This document shows, one piece after another, positions 50,494 through 56,485 of a stretch of 56,485 nt of DNA. The notes under the pieces were generated by a model. That model saw only the letters and a list, made by a program, of their open reading frames with translations, made no database searches and was not told the DNA's origin. This DNA is from an uncultured Peptococcaceae bacterium. Lineage in GTDB: Bacteria > Bacillota > Peptococcia > Peptococcales > Peptococcaceae. The position numbers and the translations under genes are program-made. Position 1 is the stretch's first letter. Each line of letters starts with the position of its first letter. Location: contig CAKQDL010000008.1 in assembly GCA_934229395.1 (NCBI GenBank), positions 1-56,485 of the forward strand, written 5' to 3'.

Positions 50494-51144
50494 TTAGAAA
50501 CGAACCAGCCCTTTCAAATCTTTTGGGCTAGAAATAATTGTTGTTGCCCCACTTTCCTCTAAAACAGCTTTGTCGCGGAAGCCCCAATCGCAAGCAACAA
50601 GGCGCATGCCACAGCTTTTGGCTGTTTCTACATCCACCTCAGAGTCGCCAATATACACGGCATCCTCTACCCTTATGCCCAGCTTTTCGCAAATCAGCAA
50701 AAGAGCATCTGGCGCTGGCTTTGGACGAATACCATCCACCAAGCCTTGGGTAAGCTCAAAGGTGTCAGGAAAATATTTTTGGCACAAAACGCCCACAGCA
50801 TCGTCGTTTTTGTTAGAGAGTACCGCCAAGCGAATGCCCTCGGCCTTCAAAAAGGCCAAAGCCTCCTCTACTCCCTCATAGGGACAGGTGTAATGCGCCT
50901 TTTCTCGTTCGTAAACGCGCAGGAAGCGCTCAAAAATAGCATCGCCTGTTTCTCTATCCACGCCTTCACCCATGGCGCGGCGCATGAGCACACGCACACC
51001 ATTGCCCACAAAACGGCGCACCTCTTCGCGCGTACGCTGGGGCTGTTCAAAATCGTGAAGCGCTTCATTGACGCTGTTGGCCAAATCGTCCAAGGTGTCC
51101 AAAAGGGTGCCGTCTAAATCAAAGATACAAGCCTTTGGTTGCAT
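50494..51144 (-). CDS. HAD-superfamily phosphatase, phosphoglycolate phosphatase-like
   Basis: A 216-residue HAD hydrolase. Motif I is FDLDGTLLDT (Asp9 nucleophile, Asp11), motif II LAVLSNKND, motif III Lys in RPKPAPDALL, and motif IV YIGDSEVDVETAKSCG. The cap domain and length fit the Gph/PgmB-like subgroup that removes phosphate from phosphoglycolate or similar small substrates. The ATG at 51142-51144 follows GGGAGG. It is the first gene of the operon with the radical SAM, EcsC-like and dehydrogenase genes; phosphoglycolate phosphatase plus a glyoxylate-type dehydrogenase would be a sensible pair, but this is inference. Confidence 0.88.
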   Translation of the reverse strand: MQPKACIFDLDGTLLDTLDDLANSVNEALHDFEQPQRTREEVRRFVGNGVRVLMRRAMGEGVDRETGDAIFERFLRVYEREKAHYTCPYEGVEEALAFLKAEGIRLAVLSNKNDDAVGVLCQKYFPDTFELTQGLVDGIRPKPAPDALLLICEKLGIRVEDAVYIGDSEVDVETAKSCGMRLVACDWGFRDKAVLEESGATTIISSPKDLKGLVRF

Positions 51145-51173
51145 TGTCTCGCCTCCCAATAATTTACAATTTC

Positions 51174-51182
51174 ACTATATCA
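51174..51182 (-). promoter_or_regulatory. Extended -10 promoter of the phosphatase operon
   Basis: On the minus strand TGATATAGT contains TATAGT (51174-51179) and the upstream TG. No strong -35 is seen. It lies about 30 nt before the phosphatase start codon. Confidence 0.55.
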
Positions 51183-51235
51183 TAAAACCTTTGCTTAATC
51201 ATCCTTATTTAATGAATATTTTGTCTGGCTAACCA

Positions 51236-52636
51236 CTACTTTTCATTTTTCATAAAGCCTGTCATGATGAGGCCAAAAAGAAGCATCACACCTGAGCTAA
51301 AGAAGACCGTATCCACGCCCTTGACCATGGCAAGCACTGCACTGCCTGCGCCTTTAATGTCAGCAGCCATCACGGCGTATACCATGGTGAACACGCTCAG
51401 GCTAAAGCTGTTGGCCATGAGCTTGGCCCAATTGACCAAGGTCGAGCCATCGTCCTGCAGCTCCTTCGGTAGCGCGCGCATGCCGTGATCCATAACAGGC
51501 ATCCCCATCACGCCAATACCCAAATAGCGCAGACATAAGAAGGCGATGAAGACTGGAATAGAGGTGTCAATGGTAGAGCGTCCCAAAAGTAAGCTGCCAC
51601 TGGCCAAAATCAAAAAGCCAATAGCAATGAGCTCCTTGGAGCTGAGCTTGCCATAAAGTCGTTGGCTAATAGGCGCCCCGCCAATGGAAAAGACTGCCGG
51701 AATAAGCAAGAGCATCCCATAGGCAAAGGCCGAATAGCCGCGCACCGTTTGCAAATAAATTGCCAGTACAAAAGGCGCCAAGCAAAGTGCCATCGACCAC
51801 AGGATGTTGGCCACAAGGCTTAGGGTAAATTCACGGTATTTGAGGGTAGCAAAAGTGAGCACAGGCTGCTCAAGCTTCCCCTGACGCACAATGAAGTAGG
51901 CGCAAAAGAGGGTGCCTGCAATAAGCATAGAAAGAATCATCGGCGATGTAAGACTATAGTCGCTCGCCAAGCTAAAGCCTAGGAGCACCAAAAGACAGCC
52001 AATCACAATGGTCACAAAGGAGAGCGCATCCACGTGCTGTCCTTTTTGCTGTTCTTCCTTTGGGAACACGCGCATGGCAATCACTGCCGCCACCAAGGAA
52101 AATGGCACGCTGAACCAAAAAAGCCAGCGCCAGCTCACATATTTGAGCAAGAGTCCAGCCACTACAGGACCAACAGCCGGCCCCAAAGAAAGACTCATGC
52201 TTTGAATGGTCAAAAAGAGCGGCTGACGACGGCGTCCCACAAAGCGATAGATGGCAATCATCGTCACAGGAATCAGCGCCGAGCCAGCAATCCCCTGCAC
52301 GGCACGCACAGCGATAATAACATAAATGTTGTTTGTAAGCCCGCTGATCAAAGAAAACACTGCAAAGCTTAGAATGCTCGCCAAAAAATAATTGCGCAGG
52401 GTAAAGCGATGCACAAACCAGCTTGCTAGTGGGCTCACCACACCCATCACAACGGTGTAGCCAATCATAATCCACTGCACTTGGGTGACAGAGGCATCAA
52501 AAATTTCAATAAAAGTTGGTAGGCCAGCGTTTAGGGCTGTAGAGTTGTACAGCGCCAAAAAGCAAGCGATGACAATAAGCAGCACCAGCATACCATCGTT
52601 GGTGTTTGTGTTTGTTTTTACAGAATTTGTACTCAT
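51236..52636 (-). CDS. MFS drug:H+ antiporter, DHA2 family
   Basis: A 466-residue membrane protein with about 14 hydrophobic segments, the number typical of DHA2 (EmrB/QacA) exporters. Elements are ALYNSTALNAGLPTFIEIF in the first segment region, WIMIGYTVVMGVVSPLASW, and motif C-like GPAVGPVVAGLLLKYVSWRW. It probably exports a drug or a toxic metabolite with proton exchange. Its ATG (52634-52636) overlaps the prmC stop codon (ATGA), which decides the start; the in-frame upstream start at 52687 lies within prmC. It is the last gene of the prfA operon. Confidence 0.9.
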   Translation of the reverse strand: MSTNSVKTNTNTNDGMLVLLIVIACFLALYNSTALNAGLPTFIEIFDASVTQVQWIMIGYTVVMGVVSPLASWFVHRFTLRNYFLASILSFAVFSLISGLTNNIYVIIAVRAVQGIAGSALIPVTMIAIYRFVGRRRQPLFLTIQSMSLSLGPAVGPVVAGLLLKYVSWRWLFWFSVPFSLVAAVIAMRVFPKEEQQKGQHVDALSFVTIVIGCLLVLLGFSLASDYSLTSPMILSMLIAGTLFCAYFIVRQGKLEQPVLTFATLKYREFTLSLVANILWSMALCLAPFVLAIYLQTVRGYSAFAYGMLLLIPAVFSIGGAPISQRLYGKLSSKELIAIGFLILASGSLLLGRSTIDTSIPVFIAFLCLRYLGIGVMGMPVMDHGMRALPKELQDDGSTLVNWAKLMANSFSLSVFTMVYAVMAADIKGAGSAVLAMVKGVDTVFFSSGVMLLFGLIMTGFMKNEK

Positions 52637-53454
52637 AGTAAGTGTCCTACAACGACGCGGTCGTGACCTTGGTCGTCTTTGAGACATTCAACCTCCTTAA
52701 AATCGTTCTTGGAAAATAGCGCCGTCACGGCCTCACCCTGGTTATAGCCAATTTCTACGGCCAACCAACCGCCACTGTTCAAATACGCCTTGCTTTCTGT
52801 GGCCAAGCGCTTATAAAACAGGAGGCCCTCCTCTTCGGCCACCAAAGCCATAATGGGTTCCTTATGGATTTCTTCGGCCAATTCGAGATACTCGTTTCTT
52901 TCTATATAAGGAGGGTTGGCGCTGATGCAATCAAAGCGCATCCCTTCCCATGGTGCAAGCAAATCGCCCTCGCGCCATTCTACTTTGGCTCCTAAGCGCT
53001 CGCCGTTGAGGCGCGCTACTTCTAGCGCCTTTGGTGATAGGTCAGAGGCGTGCACACGCCAAGCGGCGCGCTCTCTGGCAAAGGAAATGGCCACAATGCC
53101 ACTGCCTGTGCATAAATCAAGCACCTCAGCTTGAGATGAACGTACACGTGCAAGTACGGCCTCAACGAGATGCTCGGTGTCAAAACGTGGAATCAGCACA
53201 TTTTCGTTGACCTCATATTCACAGTCACGGAAAAAGGCTCTTCCTAAAATATATTGAATTGGTCGGTGATTGGCCAAGGACTGGGCATCCTTTTCTAGCT
53301 GGGCCATCACCGAATCGCTTACTTCATCGTCCAAATGCGCCAAAAGGTTGGCACGGTTCATGCCAAGGCGCTCTGCTGCCACAAGCTCCGTCTCAAGACG
53401 GCTTGCATGAGGCGCCCCCTTGAGCGCCCCCTGCATCCATTCACGAATTGTCAT
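52633..53454 (-). CDS. prmC: Release factor glutamine N5-methyltransferase
   Basis: A 273-residue SAM-dependent methyltransferase that methylates the glutamine of the GGQ motif in RF1 and RF2. The SAM loop is VLDLCTGSGIVAIS and the substrate-glutamine motif is NPPY (ISANPPYIERNE). An N-terminal helical domain (about 1-80) precedes the catalytic fold. It overlaps prfA by 4 nt upstream and the exporter gene downstream, so the three genes are translationally coupled. Confidence 0.96.
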   Translation of the reverse strand: MTIREWMQGALKGAPHASRLETELVAAERLGMNRANLLAHLDDEVSDSVMAQLEKDAQSLANHRPIQYILGRAFFRDCEYEVNENVLIPRFDTEHLVEAVLARVRSSQAEVLDLCTGSGIVAISFARERAAWRVHASDLSPKALEVARLNGERLGAKVEWREGDLLAPWEGMRFDCISANPPYIERNEYLELAEEIHKEPIMALVAEEEGLLFYKRLATESKAYLNSGGWLAVEIGYNQGEAVTALFSKNDFKEVECLKDDQGHDRVVVGHLL

Positions 53455-54533
53455 GCTTCAACCTCTTCTGCCGCTTGCTTGAGCTTACGTGCCTGATCGG
53501 TGCTCACAAGCGCATCAATGAGCTCATCCATATCGCCCATAAGGGTTTGTTCCAAACGGTGGGTGGTGAGGTTGATGCGGTGGTCAGTGATGCGACCTTG
53601 TGGGAAGTTGTAGGTACGGATACGTTCGCTGCGATCCCCGCTGCCAATCATGGAACGGCGCAAAGCAGCCTCTTCACCGTGCTGTTCTTCCTGCATTTTT
53701 TCATATAAACGACTCTTTAGGACCTTGATGGCCTTTTCCTTGTTCATCTGCTGAGATTTTTCATCCTGGCAGCTAACAACAAGACCGGTAGGAATATGGG
53801 TAACGCGCGCAGCAGACTTAGTGGTGTTTACAGACTGTCCACCAGGGCCGCTGGAGCAGAACACGTCAATGCGCAAATCCTTGGCTTCGATGTGTACCTC
53901 TACGTCATCGGCTTCCGGGAGCACAGCAACAGTGGCTGCAGAGGTGTGGATACGGCCAGAAGCTTCTGTAGCTGGCACGCGTTGCACACGGTGGACGCCA
54001 CTTTCAAATTTGAGCTTGGAGTAAGCGCCCTTACCAATAATCATAAAGGTCACTTCCTTGTAGCCACCACCATCGGTTTCGTTGGTGTTCATAATATCAA
54101 TCTTCCAGCCCTGCTTTTCGGCATAGCGCACATACATCTTGTAGAGGTCTGCTGCAAAAAGGGCCGCTTCGTCACCACCAGTACCGGCGCGCACTTCCAC
54201 AATAACGTTGCGCTCGTCGCTAGGGTCCTTTGGCAGAAGAAGGATGTTGATTTCCTTTTCAAGGCTTTCCAGCTCAGCAGTGAGCTCCTTGATTTCTTCC
54301 TTAATCATTTGGTCCATATCGGCATCCAAATCTTCTTCCTGCATCATCTTTGCTTCTTCCAAGCCTTCGCTTGCTTTTTTGTATTTTCTCCAGGCCATCA
54401 CCACGTCTTCCAAATCGGCATGGGCCTTGGCTGTTTTTCGAAGCTCGTCTGGATTGCCCAACACCTCAGGGTCGGCCATCATACGTCCAAGCTCTTCGTA
54501 TTTTTCATCCAAGTTTTCTAATTTATCTAGCAT
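53451..54533 (-). CDS. prfA: Peptide chain release factor 1
   Basis: A 360-residue class I release factor that reads UAA and UAG. The codon-reading PxT motif is PAT at 187-189 (RVPATEASGR), and the GGQ motif is at 231-233 (SGPGGQSVNTT), the site methylated by PrmC. The ATG at 54531-54533 follows AGGAGAG; an in-frame upstream start at 54584 lies in the leader. Normal length. The promoter at 54591-54619 is strong. Confidence 0.97.
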   Translation of the reverse strand: MLDKLENLDEKYEELGRMMADPEVLGNPDELRKTAKAHADLEDVVMAWRKYKKASEGLEEAKMMQEEDLDADMDQMIKEEIKELTAELESLEKEINILLLPKDPSDERNVIVEVRAGTGGDEAALFAADLYKMYVRYAEKQGWKIDIMNTNETDGGGYKEVTFMIIGKGAYSKLKFESGVHRVQRVPATEASGRIHTSAATVAVLPEADDVEVHIEAKDLRIDVFCSSGPGGQSVNTTKSAARVTHIPTGLVVSCQDEKSQQMNKEKAIKVLKSRLYEKMQEEQHGEEAALRRSMIGSGDRSERIRTYNFPQGRITDHRINLTTHRLEQTLMGDMDELIDALVSTDQARKLKQAAEEVEA

Positions 54534-54590
54534 AGTCGCTCTCCTCTTTCTTGGTTTCAATGTCGCGGCACAGGCCAGACACACGCTTTT

Positions 54591-54619
54591 ATTGTATCCT
54601 ATTGATCATGGATTTTCAA
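54591..54619 (-). promoter_or_regulatory. Sigma-A promoter of the prfA operon
   Basis: On the minus strand TTGAAA (54614-54619) and TACAAT (54591-54596) are exactly 17 bp apart. Transcription would start near 54584, about 50 nt before prfA. The promoter overlaps the last codons of the degraded reading frame upstream. Confidence 0.82.
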
Positions 54620-55003
54620 GAAAGCGCCGGCAGCGCACATTAAAAATCGCCACGCACGTTTTGTGTGTGGCGCGAGGGTGTAGCTTTTGTTTGTTGCGTC
54701 ATAATCGAGATTGCTGGCAATCCACTCGACGTCGAGGTCGTCTTTGCTGATTTTCTGTTCTTTTGTGACGTTGGCTACGCATGGTGTGTCACCATCTAAG
54801 GTTGGCAAGGTTTTGCCAACTTCTACTTGGCCACTTAGGTAGAGGTCGACGGCCTTGACGACTGGCTTATAATTGGCGGTGAGGGTGATGTCGTCTGTAA
54901 CGTTTGTAAGGGTTGCCTTATCGCCGCTAATTTCTACGCCATCCTGCGCTACCCAACTTACAAACTTTTCGTCTTCATTGTTGTTGCCTCCTCTTTGTTG
55001 TAG
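54599..55003 (-). pseudogene. Surface-protein repeat-domain fragment (InlB B-repeat/bacterial repeat type)
   Basis: An open stretch without its own start gives about 134 residues beginning near GNNNEDEKFVSWVAQDG. The segment FVSWVAQDG to DITLTANYKP is the core pattern of the Listeria-Bacteroides/InlB B repeat found in cell-wall surface proteins. The following region (VDLYLSGQVEVGKTLPTLDG) is beta-rich and unassigned. A terminator lies inside the last part (54642-54672), and the final codons overlap the prfA promoter, so the natural 3' end has been lost or frame-shifted. The 5' end is joined to an HTH gene fragment. Remnant of a larger surface protein. Confidence 0.65.
54642..54672 (-). terminator. 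Terminator within the surface-protein relic
   Basis: CGCCACGCAC and GTGTGTGGCG form a 10-bp stem (one G-T pair) with a 5-nt loop. On the minus strand it is followed by ATTTTTA. It probably was the terminator of the intact surface-protein gene and still shields prfA from upstream transcription. Confidence 0.78.
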
Positions 55004-55106
55004 TTATTACTTTATATTTTACACCAAAGAGCGTACCCAGTGTTTTCTTTTGGGGTAATTTCATACCCTCACGAAGCGTCCTCATACGCTCACCGATGGT
55101 ATTCAT
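54975..55106 (-). pseudogene. Truncated XRE-type helix-turn-helix gene
   Basis: An ATG at 55104-55106 after GGAGGTG begins MNTIGERMRTLREGMKLPQK and continues TLGTLFGVKYKVI, the opening two helices of an XRE/Cro-like repressor. The homology stops after about 35 codons and the frame ends at 54975, inside the surface-protein relic in another frame. The junction is near 55005. It is too short to fold as a full HTH domain. The start and ribosome binding site are intact, so a 43-residue peptide could still be made. Confidence 0.6.
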
Positions 55107-55142
55107 CAATACACCTCCACGTTATTTGCTGAATATATCACA

Positions 55143-55157
55143 ATACATTTTCTGTAT
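55143..55157. promoter_or_regulatory. Possible operator upstream of the truncated XRE gene
   Basis: ATACA-TTTTC-TGTAT is a 15-bp palindrome about 37 bp upstream of the start of the truncated XRE gene, a usual place for an autoregulatory site of such a repressor. No experimental or family-specific support. Confidence 0.35.
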
Positions 55158-55269
55158 AATTGCAACACCTTTACAGAATCTTATTTGTAAACTTTTTAGC
55201 ACACTCGTTCATTCTTTTGCTCTTATGGGGTGGAGTGTGTTTTTCTGTTTGCTTTCGGGGCGAATATTG

Positions 55270-55302
55270 ATATTTTCGTGGGCTGTGCGCCCTTGAAAAT
55301 AT
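55270..55302. repeat. Intergenic hairpin with two nested stems
   Basis: ATATTTTC and GAAAATAT pair perfectly (8 bp), with an inner GGGC/GCCC stem around a 5-nt loop. It lies in the 397-bp gene-free stretch 55107-55503. No T-run follows directly, so it is not a typical terminator. The remaining part of this stretch is AT-rich with promoter elements at both ends and no recognisable gene. Confidence 0.55.
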
Positions 55303-55430
55303 TTTGCCTATGAGATATCCTTATATTTTTCCTTGCGTTGCGAATGTATTGTTTCTGGTGCAAAAATCACCAAATGTGCGGTATGATACATAGAAAAGAA
55401 ACTAAATCTTGTGTTATTTTTCAAAGCCTC

Positions 55431-55459
55431 TTGGCTTTATCGGTAATACGTGTTATACT
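55431..55459 (+). promoter_or_regulatory. Promoter of the XRE-ImmA gene pair
   Basis: TTGGCT (55431-55436) and TATACT (55454-55459) are exactly 17 bp apart. Transcription would start about 37 nt before the XRE gene start. Confidence 0.65.
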
Positions 55460-55503
55460 TTTGGTAAGTTGGTGAGAAACACTGACCAATAAGGAGGATT
55501 ACT

Positions 55504-55815
55504 ATGAGCAAGGCATTTGGAGAAAGGCTATTAAGCCTATTACAAAAACAAGGAATGACGCAAAAACAACTTGCCGACAGACTTAACACAACAGAAGCAA
55601 CTTTGTCCCGCTATGTAAACGGAGACAGGGAACCTAAGGCAGATATGCTTGCTAATATTGCAACCGCGCTCAATACTACATCGGATTATCTGCTTGGAAT
55701 CGAAAGAAGCGACTATGATTTCCCGAAATTGGAAAGACTGCTCGCACGTGGTGCTTCAAAAATGACAAATCAAGAAAAACAGGCTTTAATAGCTGCTTTG
55801 TTTAAGGAAGACTAA
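55504..55815 (+). CDS. XRE-family transcriptional regulator
   Basis: A 103-residue repressor-like protein. The N-terminal Cro/CI-type HTH covers about residues 6-60 (MTQKQLADRLNTTEATLSRY, then VNGDREPKADMLANIATALN, ending TTSDYLLGIE). The short C-terminal part has no recognised domain. AAGGAGG lies 7 nt before the ATG. It is followed 4 nt later by an ImmA/IrrE-like gene; such pairs regulate integrative elements and prophages, the metallopeptidase cleaving the repressor. Base composition is more AT-rich than in the prfA operon, consistent with acquired DNA. Confidence 0.9.
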   Translation: MSKAFGERLLSLLQKQGMTQKQLADRLNTTEATLSRYVNGDREPKADMLANIATALNTTSDYLLGIERSDYDFPKLERLLARGASKMTNQEKQALIAALFKED

Positions 55816-55819
55816 TATA

Positions 55820-56368
55820 TTGGCATTCAGATTATCTGACCATCGCTGTGAAGAAATTAAGGAAATCGTTGTGGATACCTTTGTTCGCTTGAACATACGT
55901 TGTGTTCCCATTAGCGGGTTTGAGATTGCGAAAAAACTCGGAGCAAAGATAATTCCGTATTCTTCAAAAAATGAAGAAACTCGTCGCCTTATGATGTTAC
56001 GAAGTGAGGACGGTTTTACTGCTAAATACAATGGTGAGTGGTACATTTACTATAATGACAAAAAAAGCTATGGTCGAGCAAATAATACTCTCACACGCGA
56101 AAGTGGTCATATAGTTCTCGATCACACCGAGGAAAGTGATTTGGCAGAAGCGGAAGCAAAATTCTTCGCAAAATATGCAATTGCTCCTCCGGCGCTGATT
56201 CACGAGCTTGGATTCAAGAATTACATAGAAGTCTACAACAGATTTGAAATAAGTCTTGAAGCCGCTGATTACGCGTACAGATACTATCGTAAATGGTTGA
56301 CTTACGGCAATAAGGATTATACCAATTACGAACTGCGATTACTTCGGCTTTTCAAAGAAGCTGTGTAA
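55820..56368 (+). CDS. ImmA/IrrE-like protein with a substituted zinc motif
   Basis: A 182-residue protein of the ImmA/IrrE family. The region that should read HExxH is RESGHIVLDH: the first histidine is Arg93 (codon CGC at 56096-56098), while Glu94, His97 and a distal acidic cluster (HTEESDLAEAEAKFFAKY) remain. The C-terminal half has the family pattern APPALIHELGF and an aromatic-rich end (AADYAYRYYRKWLTYG). The start is TTG at 55820-55822, 4 nt after the XRE stop. Without His93 the zinc site is probably impaired, so it may bind but not cleave its partner repressor. Confidence 0.82.
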   Translation: MAFRLSDHRCEEIKEIVVDTFVRLNIRCVPISGFEIAKKLGAKIIPYSSKNEETRRLMMLRSEDGFTAKYNGEWYIYYNDKKSYGRANNTLTRESGHIVLDHTEESDLAEAEAKFFAKYAIAPPALIHELGFKNYIEVYNRFEISLEAADYAYRYYRKWLTYGNKDYTNYELRLLRLFKEAV

Positions 56369-56404
56369 TATAATGTATTTTAGCAGAAAGGACGGTGAGG
56401 AAAT

Positions 56405-56470
56405 TTGATCATTAATTGCAAGTCCAAGTTGAACAGTAAAAAATCAAGCCACACTATTTTCTGCATTTGA
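56405..56470 (+). other. Short open frame after the ImmA-like gene
   Basis: A TTG at 56405 preceded by GTGAGGAAA opens 21 codons (MIINCKSKLNSKKSSHTIFC and one more) ending at TGA 56468-56470. No homology is recognised. It may be chance; the ribosome binding site is the only support. Nothing else is visible from 56369 to the window end. Confidence 0.2.
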
Positions 56471-56485
56471 ATACACTGCATCTAA

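Noticed and set aside
54599..54808. A separate 69-codon gene
   Set aside because: It is the last part of a longer decayed surface-protein frame, begins without a ribosome binding site and runs through a terminator into the prfA promoter.

Overview
The window comes from a Bacillota (Firmicutes) chromosome, most likely an anaerobe of the Clostridia/Negativicutes kind. It carries the Gram-positive stress operon ctsR-mcsA-mcsB-clpC, zinc-type S14 and L36, a DUF4491 protein, a division and cell-wall cluster with a PASTA-domain PBP, and strong AGGAGG ribosome binding sites. The sequence does not settle the genus. No rRNA, tRNA, CRISPR array or replication origin was found.

Layout. 1-347: start of a response regulator cut by the window edge. 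403-1102 and 5928-6215: two degraded IS256-family relics in the same orientation, flanking an accessory cassette (LysR regulator, alkaline-phosphatase-superfamily hydrolase, DASS-type transporter). 6347-7551: a DJ-1/PfpI protein and a beta-carbonic anhydrase, convergent on a shared terminator. 7583-22645: a complete, uninterrupted S10-spc-alpha operon on the minus strand, from a clear promoter before rpsJ to a terminator after rplQ; ten of its genes start with GTG or TTG. 22800-27600: ctsR-mcsA-mcsB-clpC on the minus strand with a CtsR operator. It is divergent from uvrC and a small membrane protein, and the shared control region also holds four 10-bp tandem repeats and three further CtsR-like heptads. 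30096-31157: an exported stalk-domain protein whose signal peptide is interrupted by an amber codon. 31276-47593: a DUF4491 gene, then the dcw cluster on the minus strand (mraZ, rsmH, ftsL, PBP, murF, a P1/S58 peptidase, mraY, murD, ftsW, murG, murC, ftsQ, ftsZ), with four MraZ boxes upstream and a separate ftsZ promoter. 47697-51182: a HAD phosphatase, radical SAM, EcsC-like and 2-hydroxyacid dehydrogenase operon. 51236-54619: prfA-prmC coupled to a multidrug exporter gene. 54599-56485: an accessory end with a chimeric gene relic, an XRE repressor and an ImmA/IrrE-like protein that has lost its first zinc histidine.

How the parts work together. The core supplies translation and secretion (ribosomal proteins, RNA polymerase alpha, SecY, Adk, Map, IF-1), arginine-phosphorylation-directed proteolysis (McsAB-ClpC under CtsR), excision repair (UvrC), peptidoglycan precursor synthesis and septation (dcw), and termination (RF1 with its methyltransferase). 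murE, murB and ftsA are absent from the dcw cluster and must lie elsewhere. The least-understood parts are the IS-flanked hydrolase/transporter cassette, the peptidase inserted in the dcw cluster, the phosphatase/radical SAM/EcsC/dehydrogenase operon, and the ctsR-uvrC control region.
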